Shown here: piece after piece, positions 19,385 through 29,624 of the stretch | Numbering within the stretch: the first letter of the stretch is position 1 | Layout: the number at the start of each line of letters is the position of its first letter | Assembly (NCBI GenBank): GCA_002723345.1 | Contig: PBNV01000047.1 | Span: forward strand, 1 to 40,928 | From: Rhodospirillaceae bacterium | GTDB lineage: Bacteria > Pseudomonadota > Alphaproteobacteria > Rhodospirillales > UBA2165 | DNA length: 40,928 bases | Direction: 5' to 3' | Made by a program: the position numbers and the translations under genes | Notes under the pieces: generated by a model | What the model saw: the letters and a program-made list of their open reading frames with translations, nothing else | Told to the model about the DNA's origin: nothing | Databases searched by the model: none

Positions 19385-20242
19385 ATGGCATTGCCAACCT
19401 TTACGATGCGTCAGCTTTTAGAAGCTGGGGTGCATTTTGGCCACGTGACACGTCGTTGGAATCCGAGGATGGAGCACTACATCTTTGGAAGCCGTCAAGG
19501 CATTCACATACTCGATCTACAACAAACCGTGCCATTGCTCTATCGGGCCATGCAAGCTGTCAGTGATATTGTCGCTGGAGGAGGCCGCGTTCTGATCGTT
19601 GGAACGAAACGGCAAGCCTCTATCCCAGTTGCTGAAGCAGCAAAACGATGCGGCCAGTACTACGTTAATCATCGCTGGCTTGGCGGCATGATGACGAACT
19701 GGAAAACCATCTCCAATTCAATCCAACGTCTGCACTCGCTGGATGGGACACTCAGTGAAGACAATACCGGCCTAACAAAAAAGGAGCTTTTGAAGCTGAC
19801 CCGGGAACGCGATAAATTAGAACGCGCCCTTGGGGGAATTAAGGAAATGGGTGGCTTGCCGGATATAATGGTCGTCGTAGACACGAATAAAGAGTCGATC
19901 GCCGTTCAAGAAGCAAATAACTTGGGGATTCCCGTAGTTGGTATTATTGACTCCAACAGCAGCCCGGAGGGTATTGATTTCCCCATTCCGGGAAACGATG
20001 ACTCGTTAAGAGCGATCACGCTGTACTGTGATTTGATTGCAGGCTCCGTGCTCTCGGGCATTCAGCAAGAAATCTCAGACGGCGGAGGTGACATTGGAGC
20101 CGCAATAGAGGCGCCTGAGGAAGATTTGTCGGTCGCAGATGCTCCGTCCTCTGATGCCGATACAGCTGTGGCCGGTGCAAACGCGCAATCGGATAAAGAA
20201 GGAGACGGGCTTGCAGCACAGGAGCAGCCTTCGGCCGGCTAA
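19385..20242 (+). CDS. rpsB: 30S ribosomal protein S2
   Basis: S2 is a small-subunit ribosomal protein. From the ATG at 19385 the product is 285 residues and begins [20 protein letters not shown], the family signature. Other S2 motifs are [35 protein letters not shown] and [27 protein letters not shown] (quoted in part as [20 protein letters not shown]). A variable acidic, alanine-rich tail covers about residues 228-285, which is common in alphaproteobacteria. The frame is open upstream for 51 more codons, but that part is basic, leader-derived and not homologous. A strong Shine-Dalgarno (GGAGAAGGA) supports the chosen start. tsf follows 46 bases later. Confidence 0.98.
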   Translation: MALPTFTMRQLLEAGVHFGHVTRRWNPRMEHYIFGSRQGIHILDLQQTVPLLYRAMQAVSDIVAGGGRVLIVGTKRQASIPVAEAAKRCGQYYVNHRWLGGMMTNWKTISNSIQRLHSLDGTLSEDNTGLTKKELLKLTRERDKLERALGGIKEMGGLPDIMVVVDTNKESIAVQEANNLGIPVVGIIDSNSSPEGIDFPIPGNDDSLRAITLYCDLIAGSVLSGIQQEISDGGGDIGAAIEAPEEDLSVADAPSSDADTAVAGANAQSDKEGDGLAAQEQPSAG

Positions 20243-20288
20243 TCTAAGGCTTGAGGTTTGAAATCAATCGACAGACCAGAGGATAGAC

Positions 20289-21215
20289 ATGGCTAAGATT
20301 ACCGCCGCGTTAGTGAAAGAACTGCGCGACAAAACCGGCGCAGGCATGATGGACTGCAAAAAGGCGTTGAACGAAAATGATGCTGACATAGAGGCGTCGG
20401 TAGATTGGCTCCGGACTCAAGGACTTGCCACCGCCGCGAAAAAGTCTGGCCGGGTGGCATCTGAAGGTCTTGTCGGAATTGCGACAGATGGTGAAAAGGG
20501 CGCCATCGTGGAGATCAACGCGGAGACAGACTTTGTTGCCCGCAATGAAGATTTTCAGAGGTTCGTGGAAAATGTAACCTCTGTCGCTCTTCGTGGAAAT
20601 GGAAAGTTCGAAGATCTTAAGACTAATGCCTATGATGGTGGTGCCGAGAGTGTAGAGCAGACCCTTACTAATATGATCGCCACGATTGGCGAGAATATGG
20701 AACTACGGCGGAGTGCCTCTATTGAGGTATCGAATGGGGTGGTGAGCAGTTACATGCATAACGCGCTGAAACCTGGCCTCGGAAAAATCGGTGTTCTCAT
20801 TGCACTGGAATCGGACGCTGATGCTGAGCAACTTGAGGCTCTCGGTAAACAACTGGCCATGCATGTCGCCGCCGCCAATCCCCAGGCAATTTCTCGAGAT
20901 GATGTTGATGCAGATGATCTTGAGCGTGAGAAGGCGATCCTAGCAGAACAGGCACGTGAGTCCGGAAAGCCGGATGATATTATTGAAAAGATGGTGGAAG
21001 GCCGCTTGCGCAAATATTACGAGGAGGTGTGCCTTCTGGAGCAGACGTATGTGATTGATGGCGATACGAAAGTTGGCGAGGTCATCGAGGCTGCAGGCAA
21101 GGAGGTTGGGGCGCCTATTACACTTAGTTCGTTTGTTCGATTCGCCCTGGGCGAGGGAGTTGAAAAGAAAGAAGAAGATTTTGCGGCAGAAGTTGCTGCC
21201 GCGGCAGCGGGATAA
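20289..21215 (+). CDS. tsf: Elongation factor Ts
   Basis: EF-Ts is the guanine-nucleotide exchange factor for EF-Tu. The 308-residue protein begins with the family signature [20 protein letters not shown], followed by the UBA-like domain and two EF-Ts core domains. The TDFVARN motif (about residues 81-87), which contacts EF-Tu, is intact. [16 protein letters not shown] (about residue 200) is also typical. It ends in an acidic, alanine-rich tail. It is co-transcribed with rpsB, and a clear terminator follows it. Confidence 0.98.
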   Translation: MAKITAALVKELRDKTGAGMMDCKKALNENDADIEASVDWLRTQGLATAAKKSGRVASEGLVGIATDGEKGAIVEINAETDFVARNEDFQRFVENVTSVALRGNGKFEDLKTNAYDGGAESVEQTLTNMIATIGENMELRRSASIEVSNGVVSSYMHNALKPGLGKIGVLIALESDADAEQLEALGKQLAMHVAAANPQAISRDDVDADDLEREKAILAEQARESGKPDDIIEKMVEGRLRKYYEEVCLLEQTYVIDGDTKVGEVIEAAGKEVGAPITLSSFVRFALGEGVEKKEEDFAAEVAAAAAG

Positions 21216-21240
21216 AGGCTGTAAATGCTTATGCTAGAGG

Positions 21241-21268
21241 GAGGGAGGTAAACTTTCCTCCCTTTTTG
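21241..21268 (+). terminator. Rho-independent terminator after rpsB-tsf
   Basis: AGGGAGG (21242-21248) pairs perfectly with CCTCCCT (21257-21263) across an 8-base loop, and the 3' arm runs directly into a run of T (21263-21267). It lies 26 bases after the tsf stop and separates rpsB-tsf from pyrH, which therefore probably has its own promoter within 21269-21463. Confidence 0.9.
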
Positions 21269-21463
21269 TTTGGAAAGGGTTCATCGGATATCCTAGTTCG
21301 TTTATTCTTAACCGAGGTTACGGCTAATGTTTCGCCAGGTTTTATAGATAGCGCGCCAGCTCTCTTTTCGGAGCCAAGCGGGCGTGGGCGTTGTTGACGG
21401 TTCCTAAGACCATCCAGGTTTATTTTGGCCGGATCATCAAATACAGTGAAGTGAATATAAGTC

Positions 21464-22195
21464 ATGACCGAAGTTCCACTCTACAATCGCGTGCTACTCA
21501 AATTATCTGGTGAAGCTCTCATGGGAAACCAGAACTTTGGCTTAGACCTCCTCACGATGGAGAAAATGGCCGAGGATATCAAAACCGTTATTGATATCGG
21601 TGTGGAAGTTTGTTTGGTCATCGGTGGTGGAAATATTTTTCGGGGGGTGGCCGGCGTCGCGGCCGGACTTGAACGGACAAGCGCTGACAACATGGGCATG
21701 CTTGCGACCGTGATCAATGCGCTGGGCGTCCAATCCGTTCTCGAAGGAGCAGGAGTGACAACTCGAGTTCTCTCCGCCATACCCATGACCACTGTTTGTG
21801 AACCGTATATTCGCCGCCGAGCAATCCGGCACATGGAAAAGGGTAGGGTCGTCATTTTCGCCGCCGGCACCGGCAACCCGTTTTTCACCACGGACACGGC
21901 CGCTGCTTTACGGGCTGCCGAAATGAATTGCTCAGCCCTGATGAAAGGCACTCAAGTGGATGGGGTCTACAGTGCTGATCCAAAAACCGATCCGTCCGCC
22001 GAGTGGTTTGATGAGCTTACCTATCGGCAGGTGCTCACGAATGATCTCAAGGTTATGGATGCGTCTGCAATATCGCTCGCGAGGGAGAACAATATTCCAA
22101 TTGTCGTGTTTTCAATACATACTCGGGGCGGCTTTGCGGAAGCAATCAAAGGGTGTGGTAAATTCACTCTCATACAAAACAAGAGGGGGGAATAA
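21464..22195 (+). CDS. pyrH: Uridylate kinase
   Basis: UMP kinase makes UDP from UMP in pyrimidine nucleotide synthesis and, in bacteria, belongs to the amino-acid kinase fold. The 243-residue protein shows [11 protein letters not shown] (about residues 10-20), [11 protein letters not shown] (about residues 53-63), the segment [19 protein letters not shown] (about residues 139-157), and [17 protein letters not shown]. Length is normal. The gene follows a terminator, and 21394-21399 (TTGACG) could be a -35 box, though no good -10 box pairs with it. frr starts two bases after the stop, so these two are coupled. Confidence 0.97.
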   Translation: MTEVPLYNRVLLKLSGEALMGNQNFGLDLLTMEKMAEDIKTVIDIGVEVCLVIGGGNIFRGVAGVAAGLERTSADNMGMLATVINALGVQSVLEGAGVTTRVLSAIPMTTVCEPYIRRRAIRHMEKGRVVIFAAGTGNPFFTTDTAAALRAAEMNCSALMKGTQVDGVYSADPKTDPSAEWFDELTYRQVLTNDLKVMDASAISLARENNIPIVVFSIHTRGGFAEAIKGCGKFTLIQNKRGE

Positions 22196-22197
22196 GG

Positions 22198-22758
22198 ATG
22201 GAAATTGAGCAATTAAAGTCTGATATTGGCCGTCGCATGGAAGGCGCCCTCGAGGTTTTACAAAAAGAGTTTGCCGGTCTTAGAACCGGCCGGGCATCGA
22301 TTAGCCTGCTGGAACCCGTTACTGTCGAGGCATATGGACAATCCATGCCCATGGATCAGGTTGGCACGATTGGGGTGCCAGAAGCTCGTTTGCTCACAAT
22401 ACAGGTCTGGGATAAAGGACTGGTCAGTTCCGTGGAGAAAGCCATCCGGGATTCCAATTTAGGTCTTAACCCTGTGTCGGATGGGCAGTTGGTCCGAGTT
22501 CCCATTCCGCCTCTTAGCGAGGAGCGACGCGTCGAACTGACAAAAATAGCAGGGCGTTATACAGAAGAAGCCAAGGTCGCAATTCGAAACGTGCGCCGGC
22601 ATGCTATGGACGACCTAAAAAAAGCTGAGAAAGATGGAAACATTTCAGAAGATTCACATAGAGAATATGGCGATGAGGTCCAAAAATTGACAGACGCTTA
22701 TGTGACCAGAATGGACGAGGCCCTGGCGAAGAAAGAAGAGGAGATCCTGCAGGTCTAA
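22198..22758 (+). CDS. frr: Ribosome recycling factor
   Basis: RRF splits post-termination ribosomes together with EF-G. The 186-residue protein has the expected length and features: [24 protein letters not shown] (key part LRTGRAS, about residues 28-34), the domain II segment, and the C-terminal helices with [18 protein letters not shown] (about residues 132-150). The start is preceded by GGGGGAATAAGG, a good Shine-Dalgarno that lies in the end of pyrH. uppS follows six bases after the stop. Confidence 0.98.
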   Translation: MEIEQLKSDIGRRMEGALEVLQKEFAGLRTGRASISLLEPVTVEAYGQSMPMDQVGTIGVPEARLLTIQVWDKGLVSSVEKAIRDSNLGLNPVSDGQLVRVPIPPLSEERRVELTKIAGRYTEEAKVAIRNVRRHAMDDLKKAEKDGNISEDSHREYGDEVQKLTDAYVTRMDEALAKKEEEILQV

Positions 22759-22764
22759 TCAATA

Positions 22765-23502
22765 ATGGAAGCTGCAGTTACAAAGGCACGTGAAGAGCCG
22801 TTACCCCCCCATCATGTTGCGATCATCATGGACGGCAACGGTAGGTGGGCACGTGCGCGTGGTTTGCCCAAGATTGAAGGCCATCGACAGGGCACAGAGG
22901 CTGTCCGAAAAGCCATCCAAGCAGCAATCAAGAACGGTGTCCGCTACCTTACTCTTTATGGTTTCTCCTCTGAAAACTGGAACCGGCCACGAAAGGAGGT
23001 TGATGATCTAATGGGGCTGCTACGCGGATTTCTGAGAAGCGAAATTGCGGAACTTCACCAAAATAATATTCGCCTCCGTGTGATCGGAGAACGGTCCCAA
23101 CTCAACAGTGACATTGTTCGTCTGATTGAGGAGAGTGAGACGAAAACCGCCGGAAACACAACGCTCGACCTTGTTCTAGCCCTTAGTTATGGCGGACGAG
23201 CCGAGATAACCGCAGCGGCCCGGCGTCTAAGTGAGAGGGTAAAATCAGGCGATTTGACACCAGACTGCATAACTGGTGACGAGTTCGCAAAATATCTGGA
23301 GACCGCAGATATTCCTGATCCCGACCTATTAATCCGGACCAGCGGAGAAAAGAGAATAAGCAATTTTCTTCTATGGCAACTGGCTTATGCTGAATTCGTG
23401 TTTTTAGACGCTCTATGGCCAGAGTTTACGACAGAGCATTTTGCTCAAGCCTTGTTTGAGTTTGGTCTGCGAGACCGACGCTTCGGCGCTTCGGGAACGT
23501 AA
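22765..23502 (+). CDS. uppS: Isoprenyl transferase (undecaprenyl diphosphate synthase)
   Basis: UppS condenses isopentenyl diphosphate units onto farnesyl diphosphate to make the C55 lipid carrier for cell-wall and LPS building blocks. The 245-residue protein has the catalytic Asp23 in IIMDGNGRWARARG, the GHRQGTEAVRK segment, LTLYGFSSENWNRP (about residue 75) and the C-terminal RTSGEKRISNFLLWQLAYAE signature (about residues 192-211). It is soluble or membrane-associated. It precedes cdsA, the usual pairing in this cluster. Confidence 0.97.
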   Translation: MEAAVTKAREEPLPPHHVAIIMDGNGRWARARGLPKIEGHRQGTEAVRKAIQAAIKNGVRYLTLYGFSSENWNRPRKEVDDLMGLLRGFLRSEIAELHQNNIRLRVIGERSQLNSDIVRLIEESETKTAGNTTLDLVLALSYGGRAEITAAARRLSERVKSGDLTPDCITGDEFAKYLETADIPDPDLLIRTSGEKRISNFLLWQLAYAEFVFLDALWPEFTTEHFAQALFEFGLRDRRFGASGT

Positions 23503-23522
23503 TTGTCCTATCATTCGTATTA

Positions 23523-24308
23523 ATGCTAACCCGTCTACTATCAACATTGGTCTTGGCACCAGTCTTTCTGGCAGTGACCTGGTATGGTGATCCATATTTT
23601 AAGTGGAGTGTAGCGCTTTTGGCTGTTATTGCCGGGGCCGAGCTTTTGAAAATTTCCGGAGACACCGGGCGGCCGGTTTTACATGTTGCAGCATTGGCAT
23701 TTCTATTTTTGTCTCTGACAGCACTAATTGTAAACCAAGCTTTTTTCGCCGGCGCAGCTGTATTGTTAGCAGCCGCTATCGCTTGGTCCACTTCCAGGCG
23801 GGAAGTAGCCAATCGCTTCTGGGGCAGTATGGGGCTTATATACATATTCATCTGCACCCTCGCTATCTTTGAGATTAGAGCCTGGACACCAGCGGGCCGT
23901 GAGTGGGTTTTGTGGTTTTTTGCTGTCGTATGGGCGGCCGATATCGGAGCCTATATTGTTGGCAAAAATATTGGTGGCGTAAAACTTTGCCCAGCCATAA
24001 GTCCCGGCAAGACGTGGTCTGGAGCGGCGGGCGGACTAGCTATAGCAATCATCACCAGCCTTATCTTATCACGGGTTTTTTTACCAGAACAGGGCATCTT
24101 GGAAATGATGTTCTTGGGGGCAATAACATGTGTTGCCTCACAAATTGGTGATTTACTTGAGTCCTATTTCAAAAGGGTGAACGCGGTAAAGGACTCCGGC
24201 CGACTGATCCCTGGGCATGGCGGTATTCTTGATCGTATTGATGGCGTGTTGTTAGCAGCGCCGGTTACATTTTTATTTGTTCCACACCTTACTAAGGCCG
24301 TAATTTAA
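23523..24308 (+). CDS. cdsA: Phosphatidate cytidylyltransferase
   Basis: CdsA makes CDP-diacylglycerol from phosphatidate and CTP, the branch point of phospholipid synthesis. The 261-residue protein is strongly hydrophobic with about seven or eight membrane helices. The C-terminal CdsA signature is clear: SYFKRVNAVKDSGRLIPGHG (about residues 217-236), followed by GILDRIDG. The WAADIGAYIVGKNIGG segment (about residue 140) is also typical. The stop TAA overlaps the dxr ATG (TAATG), which suggests coupled translation. Confidence 0.96.
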   Translation: MLTRLLSTLVLAPVFLAVTWYGDPYFKWSVALLAVIAGAELLKISGDTGRPVLHVAALAFLFLSLTALIVNQAFFAGAAVLLAAAIAWSTSRREVANRFWGSMGLIYIFICTLAIFEIRAWTPAGREWVLWFFAVVWAADIGAYIVGKNIGGVKLCPAISPGKTWSGAAGGLAIAIITSLILSRVFLPEQGILEMMFLGAITCVASQIGDLLESYFKRVNAVKDSGRLIPGHGGILDRIDGVLLAAPVTFLFVPHLTKAVI

Positions 24309-25516
24309 TGAAACAGCCTGCTGCGAGCTCAAGAGTGAAAACGGACAAGGCAACAAAATTAGTTAGCGTCTTGGGTTCAACTGGATCGGTAGGGTGTAAC
24401 ACATTGGATTTGATGGCCAGGCACCCTGATAAGTTCAAAGCCGTTGCAATAAGTGGAAACCGAAACGTCGAATTATTGGCCGAACAAGCTCGAAAATTCA
24501 ATCCGGCCCTCGCAGTGGTGGCCGAAGAGGATCATTACAAGGAGCTTAAACAGGCTCTATCAGGAACAGGTGTCGAAGCGGCGGCCGGGCGAGACTCCTT
24601 AGTCTATGCTGCAGAACTTGAGGCGGATCTTATTTTGGCCGGCATTGTGGGCATAGCAGGCCTGGAGTCGACATTAGCCGCGGCAAAAACAGGGGCTATT
24701 GTTGCGCTTGCAAACAAGGAATGTCTGGTTTGCGCGGGTGACCTGTTGTTGCGAGAGCTCGAAAAGAGCGGCGGTACGCTACTGCCCGTCGATTCTGAGC
24801 ATAATGCAATCTTTCAAGTTTTTGATTTTGACCAGGTGGACTCTGTCCGAAAACTGATTCTTACAGCGTCGGGGGGGCCCTTCCTGAACACACCGATTGA
24901 CAAGATGGCCTCTGTTACCCCCAAAGAAGCCGTGGCTCATCCGAACTGGGATATGGGAGCTAAGATCTCTGTCGATTCAGCAACCATGATGAATAAGGGG
25001 TTGGAGCTTATTGAGGCTTACCATCTATTTCCGGTCACCTCAGAGCAGATCGATATTCTAATTCACCCTCAATCCGTGATCCATAGCATGGTTGAATATG
25101 TCGATGGGTCCGTGTTGGCGCAGCTTGGCACACCCGACATGAGGACCCCCATCGCATACGCTCTCGCTTGGCCTGACCGCGTTGCGACGCCAGCTCCAAG
25201 TCTGGATTTGGCTCAGATTGCCGCCCTTACTTTCGAAGCCCCTGATGTGAAACAATTTCCATCAATCCGACTAGCCTCTGAAGCTCTTAAAAGCGGGGAC
25301 GCTGCGCCAATTGTTCTGAATGCTGCTAATGAAATTGCGGTCCACCAATTTCTTAATTATAACGTTCCCTTTCTGGCAATTTCTGAGGTTGTTGAGGAGA
25401 CTTTGAACCTCCAAACGTTTAAGGATCCAAAAAGTATATATGACGTAACCGTGATTGACTTTGAAACCCGCAAAATAACCGAAGATCTGGTAAGATCAAT
25501 TAGATCTGCTAATTGA
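24308..25516 (+). CDS. dxr: 1-deoxy-D-xylulose-5-phosphate reductoisomerase
   Basis: Dxr (IspC) converts 1-deoxy-D-xylulose 5-phosphate to 2-C-methyl-D-erythritol 4-phosphate with NADPH in the non-mevalonate isoprenoid pathway, feeding UppS next door. The 402-residue protein has the NADPH-binding loop LGSTGSVG (about residues 22-29), ANKECLVCAG (about residue 138), the metal and substrate motif LPVDSEHNAIFQ (about residues 161-172), TASGGPF, HPNWDMGAKISVDSATMMNKG (quoted in part as NWDMGAKISVDSATMMNKG) and the C-terminal LNAANEIAV. About 16 extra N-terminal residues precede the Rossmann start. The stop is TGA-free (TAA/ATT context: AAT TGA gives TGA at 25514). Confidence 0.96.
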   Translation: MKQPAASSRVKTDKATKLVSVLGSTGSVGCNTLDLMARHPDKFKAVAISGNRNVELLAEQARKFNPALAVVAEEDHYKELKQALSGTGVEAAAGRDSLVYAAELEADLILAGIVGIAGLESTLAAAKTGAIVALANKECLVCAGDLLLRELEKSGGTLLPVDSEHNAIFQVFDFDQVDSVRKLILTASGGPFLNTPIDKMASVTPKEAVAHPNWDMGAKISVDSATMMNKGLELIEAYHLFPVTSEQIDILIHPQSVIHSMVEYVDGSVLAQLGTPDMRTPIAYALAWPDRVATPAPSLDLAQIAALTFEAPDVKQFPSIRLASEALKSGDAAPIVLNAANEIAVHQFLNYNVPFLAISEVVEETLNLQTFKDPKSIYDVTVIDFETRKITEDLVRSIRSAN

Positions 25517-25551
25517 ATCTTATTGGCACACTCTAACAGAAACTTTTACTC

Positions 25552-26736
25552 ATGGACATTTTTAGCGTACTTCAGGACAATTTGGGCTTTATTTGGGAAA
25601 TCCTGATCCCCTTTCTAATAGCTTTGACCATCCTCGTATTCATTCACGAATTGGGTCATTACACTGTAGCGCGTTGGTGCGGTGTGAGGATCGAGGTTTT
25701 CTCTGTTGGTTTTGGATCAGAAATAAAGGGTTGGACAGACAAGCACGGCACACGTTGGAAATTTGCAGCCATCCCACTCGGCGGCTACGTCAAGATGTTC
25801 GGCGAAGCAGAAAATATCTCAGAAGGAGAGGGGGAAAAAGCGGTAGAGCGGCCGATGACACCTGAGGAAAAAGCGGTTTCCTTTCATCATAAGACACTTT
25901 CTCAACGCGCTGCTATTGTTTTTGCTGGTCCCTTTATCAACTTTATTATTGCGATTATCGCATTTGGGGTTTTGTTCACTGCGATTGGGGTACCATCTCC
26001 AATCTCCGAGCGGCCTCTGGCCATTATCGGTGCCGTGTCTGCAGGCAGTCCAGCATCAAATACGGGCGTAGAGCGTGGCGACCAAATTATTGAGATAAAT
26101 GGCGAGCAGATAGATTTTTTTTCAGACCTTCAAAAGATTGTCAGAGCCAATCCGGGCAAACCCCTAATTTTTAAGATTAAGCGCGCAAAAAAGGTTCTCC
26201 AAAAAACGATTATACCGGGTTCCAGGGAGCAGACAACGAAAGAGGGTGCGAGGGTTATCATAGGATTACTGGGTGTTACAGCGGATCCTGGCGAATTGTC
26301 GTATGAACGGCAAAATCCTATTACATCTCTATGGATGGGGGTCGAGAGAACAGTTTTCCTAACCACCAGAATTTTAGAGTTCATCGGGGATATCTTCACG
26401 GGGCAGCAGTCTCCAGAAGAGTTGGGGGGTGTTCTTAGAATTGCCCAGATCTCTGGACAGGTGGCCGAGTCTGGTGTCGCTGATTACATCTCTTTTTTAG
26501 CGGTACTTTCTATAAATTTAGGTTTGATTAATCTCTTTCCGATACCGCTTCTCGACGGAGGACATTTGGCATTCTATCTCGTCGAGGCAATTCGGGGGCG
26601 CCCAATTGGTGAACGAGCCCAGGAATATGTTTTTCGGTTCGGATTTGTCGTGATTATTTCGCTATTTGTCTTTGTGACTTGGAATGATCTTGTGCATCTC
26701 AAATTTTTCGAGTTTATTACGGGCCTCTTTGGGTAA
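25552..26736 (+). CDS. rseP: RIP metalloprotease RseP (site-2 protease)
   Basis: RseP cleaves transmembrane anti-sigma factors in the envelope stress response and also clears signal-peptide remnants. The 394-residue protein has the zinc motif HELGH (His32, Glu33, His36) in the first membrane helix and the third ligand in LFPIPLLDGGHLAFY (about residues 325-340). One clear PDZ domain lies at about residues 155-240 (GVERGDQIIEINGEQI). E. coli RseP has two PDZ domains and is longer (450 residues). The short single-PDZ form is common in alphaproteobacteria. It precedes bamA, as in most Proteobacteria. Confidence 0.95.
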   Translation: MDIFSVLQDNLGFIWEILIPFLIALTILVFIHELGHYTVARWCGVRIEVFSVGFGSEIKGWTDKHGTRWKFAAIPLGGYVKMFGEAENISEGEGEKAVERPMTPEEKAVSFHHKTLSQRAAIVFAGPFINFIIAIIAFGVLFTAIGVPSPISERPLAIIGAVSAGSPASNTGVERGDQIIEINGEQIDFFSDLQKIVRANPGKPLIFKIKRAKKVLQKTIIPGSREQTTKEGARVIIGLLGVTADPGELSYERQNPITSLWMGVERTVFLTTRILEFIGDIFTGQQSPEELGGVLRIAQISGQVAESGVADYISFLAVLSINLGLINLFPIPLLDGGHLAFYLVEAIRGRPIGERAQEYVFRFGFVVIISLFVFVTWNDLVHLKFFEFITGLFG

Positions 26737-26766
26737 AGCCTTGATTCTTATGGGGAGTTAAAAATA

Positions 26767-29040
26767 TTGCGCTGGCTGACTCATATTGCGCTTGTTGCCT
26801 TGACATTGACCGTGAACGCGCCCCTACTTGAAGCGGATGCACAGAGCAGTCCAACCGTTCGAGAGATTATTGTTGAGGGTAATCAACGTATTGAGGCAGG
26901 GACAATTCGCTCATACTTGCTTATCCAGGAGGGCGATCCATTCGAACTGCGTCGGATAGATCAGTCGTTGAAAAGCCTTTTTGCAACAGGGCTCTTCGCG
27001 GATGTCTCTATCGACCACCAGTCAGATGCTCTGCTGGTCAACGTAGTAGAAAACCCGCTTATCAACAGAATTGCCTTTGAGGGTAACAAGCGACTTGAAG
27101 ATGATTTTCTTAAATCAGAGATTACCTTAAAACCTCGGGTGGTGTTTACCCAATCAAAAATTCAAAATGACGTTAAACGTATTCTTGACGTCTACAGGGT
27201 AAATGGCAGGTTTGGCGCGACAGTTGATCCCAAGGTGATACAACTTCCCCAAAATCGTGCAGATTTGGTTTTCGAAATTGATGAGGGCCCCTTAACTAGC
27301 GTCAGTAGCATCCGATTTATTGGCAACAAAGTATTTGACGATGATGATCTTCGCGGTGTTATTCAGACAAGGGAAAAGGCCTGGTATAACTTCCTTACGT
27401 CGAATGACACCTATGACTCTGACCGAATTGAATTTGATCGTGAGTTATTGAGGCGCTTTTATCTCTCTGAGGGTTATGCGGATTTCCGGGTAGATGCAGC
27501 TAACGCAGAGATGGCTGCCGATCGGTCGGCATTTTTCATCACCTTTAACGTCACTGAAGGCAAGCAATATAAGTTCTCCAAGCCCAATATTAACATTGGG
27601 GTGCGTGATTTAAAAGTATCTCAATTGTCACCTTTTGTAGAATTTGAAGAGGGTGATGTGTACGACAACAGGCTGGTAGCGAAGTCTGTCCGAGAGATAA
27701 CCAATAAGATTGGAAAACTCGGTTTTCCGTTCGTTGACGTTCGTCCTAAAATTAAGCGGGACATAGTAAGGCAGGAAATCCTCGTCACCATCGAAGTTCG
27801 TGATGGACCTCGAGTGTTCGTAGAGAGAATTGATATCATTGGCAATGTTCGGACGATGGATAGTGTTATCAGGAGGGAATTCAAACTTGTAGAAGGTGAC
27901 GCCTTTAACTCGTCAAAAATGCGACGTTCACGACAGCGTATTAACGATCTAGATTTTTTCAATAAAGTAGTTTTAAAACGGGAACAAGGAAGTACTCCGG
28001 ATAAAACGATTGTAAAGGTTGAAGTGGAAGAAAAGTCTACGGGATCACTTAATCTGGGGCTTGGCTACAGCACGGATTCTGGACCTCTTGTAGATGTCAC
28101 ATTGCGCGAGCGGAATTTACTTGGAAAAGGACAGAGCCTCAGCCTCTCGACGACGTTAGCAGCCGAAAAAAGCTCGATAAATTTGTCGGTTACGGAACCT
28201 TTTTTTCAAAATCGGGATATAGCCGCTGGGTTCGACATCTTCCACGTCGCTCGAAATTTGCAAGGCACCCGGTCCTATAACACCGCCAACACGGGTTTTG
28301 GCTTACGGGCAGGGTATCCACTTAGCGAGCTGCTTCGCCAGTCTTGGTCTTACCGGCTCGATCATTCCGAGATAAAGGATGTTGCTTCAACGGCTTCTCA
28401 GTTGATTAAAACGCAGGAGGGGGACCGTCTTCTCTCGCAGGTAGGCCATATACTCTCTTTTGATGCTCGGGATAGCAGAATCACGCCAACGGATGGCTTT
28501 GCCGCCCGGTTAAATAATGATCTTGCCGGATTCGGCGGCGATGTGTTTTACCTGCGGAATGTCGTGTCCGCTGCGCAGTTTTACCCATTGGCCCCTGGCT
28601 GGGTTTTATCCGCGAGTGGAAAAGCTGGACATATTTTGGGCCTTGGAGAAGATGTCGAAATAGCTGATCGCTTTTTTCTGGGAGGAAACAACCTTCGAGG
28701 GTTTGCCAGTGCCGGTGTCGGGCCACGAGATAAGTCAACAAAGGACTCTCTCGGCGGTGAGTGGATTTATCACGGCGGGATTGAATTGACAATGCCGTTG
28801 GGACTTCCGGATGAGTTCGGAATAAACGGAAGGTTATTTACGGATGTGGGCAGCCTTTTTACGGTCAGTCCATCAAGTTCGAATGTGATCGACTCTGCCA
28901 ACCCGCGAGCCTCGGTGGGTGGCGGTATCGGATGGGTGTCTCCATTTGGTCCGATTAATGTTGATTTGGGATGGGCTTTTCTTAAAGAAGACCTCGATGA
29001 AACAGAAGTCTTCCGGCTAAATTTCGGAACGAGATTTTAA
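26767..29040 (+). CDS. bamA: Outer membrane protein assembly factor BamA (TTG start)
   Basis: BamA is the outer-membrane beta-barrel that folds and inserts other barrel proteins. The 757-residue precursor has a signal peptide (about residues 1-26, ending ADAQ), five POTRA domains (about residues 30-425) and a C-terminal 16-strand barrel. The barrel shows the conserved loop motif NNLRGF (about residue 640) and ends with Phe in FRLNFGTRF, the Bam recognition signal. No ATG fits: the frame opens at TTG 26767, supported by GGGGAG nine bases upstream and by a proper signal peptide from that point. skp follows one base after the stop. Confidence 0.96.
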   Translation: MRWLTHIALVALTLTVNAPLLEADAQSSPTVREIIVEGNQRIEAGTIRSYLLIQEGDPFELRRIDQSLKSLFATGLFADVSIDHQSDALLVNVVENPLINRIAFEGNKRLEDDFLKSEITLKPRVVFTQSKIQNDVKRILDVYRVNGRFGATVDPKVIQLPQNRADLVFEIDEGPLTSVSSIRFIGNKVFDDDDLRGVIQTREKAWYNFLTSNDTYDSDRIEFDRELLRRFYLSEGYADFRVDAANAEMAADRSAFFITFNVTEGKQYKFSKPNINIGVRDLKVSQLSPFVEFEEGDVYDNRLVAKSVREITNKIGKLGFPFVDVRPKIKRDIVRQEILVTIEVRDGPRVFVERIDIIGNVRTMDSVIRREFKLVEGDAFNSSKMRRSRQRINDLDFFNKVVLKREQGSTPDKTIVKVEVEEKSTGSLNLGLGYSTDSGPLVDVTLRERNLLGKGQSLSLSTTLAAEKSSINLSVTEPFFQNRDIAAGFDIFHVARNLQGTRSYNTANTGFGLRAGYPLSELLRQSWSYRLDHSEIKDVASTASQLIKTQEGDRLLSQVGHILSFDARDSRITPTDGFAARLNNDLAGFGGDVFYLRNVVSAAQFYPLAPGWVLSASGKAGHILGLGEDVEIADRFFLGGNNLRGFASAGVGPRDKSTKDSLGGEWIYHGGIELTMPLGLPDEFGINGRLFTDVGSLFTVSPSSSNVIDSANPRASVGGGIGWVSPFGPINVDLGWAFLKEDLDETEVFRLNFGTRF

Positions 29041-29041
29041 G

Positions 29042-29620
29042 ATGAAAATACGCTTCAAGCCATACTTCATCGCCATTGTCAGCATTATTATTCTTGCGAT
29101 GCCATCGGTTTCTGCTTCATCACAGGACAAACCTGTAAGTATAAAATTAGGTGTTGTGAATTTGGATGATGTTACCCGCTTATCTCTTATGAGCAAAGAC
29201 ATAGCACGTCAAATTGATGCACGTCGTAAGAAATTTCGTGACGAAATTAAGAAAGAGGAAGAAAGCCTCCGGAAATCTGCGGATAACCTCCAAAAACAGC
29301 GGGTCATTCTCGCACCGGAAGCTTTCCGGAAAGAAGAGCGAAAATTCAGGCAAAAAACCGCCGATCTACAAAGAAAAGTTCAACAAAGAAACCAAGAATT
29401 TATCAGATTAAAGGCTTTCGCGACACGAAAATATGAGCAAGAGAGAGCCCAAGCACTCCTTGCTGTAGCCAAAAAGAACAATTTTACCTTAGTTCTCCGT
29501 CGCAGAGAGGTTCTTGTTAGCGCAGATTTTCTGGACATCACAAAATTGGTGTTAGAGACGTTAAATGCTCGGAAACAAAGTTTTAAGCTTCCAGATGACA
29601 TTAGTAAGATAGAGAACTAG
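29042..29620 (+). CDS. skp: Periplasmic OmpH/Skp-family chaperone
   Basis: Skp holds unfolded outer-membrane proteins in the periplasm for BamA. The 192-residue precursor has a signal peptide (about residues 1-28, hydrophobic core IAIVSIIILAMPSV, cut near SASSQ). A long, highly charged coiled-coil region (about residues 55-140) with many Lys, Arg and Glu follows. The C-terminal strand includes FTLVLRRREVLVSADFLDIT, where 'DIT' matches the OmpH family. The match is by architecture and position between bamA and lpxD, since sequence conservation is low in this family. Confidence 0.9.
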   Translation: MKIRFKPYFIAIVSIIILAMPSVSASSQDKPVSIKLGVVNLDDVTRLSLMSKDIARQIDARRKKFRDEIKKEEESLRKSADNLQKQRVILAPEAFRKEERKFRQKTADLQRKVQQRNQEFIRLKAFATRKYEQERAQALLAVAKKNNFTLVLRRREVLVSADFLDITKLVLETLNARKQSFKLPDDISKIEN

Positions 29621-29624
29621 ACGA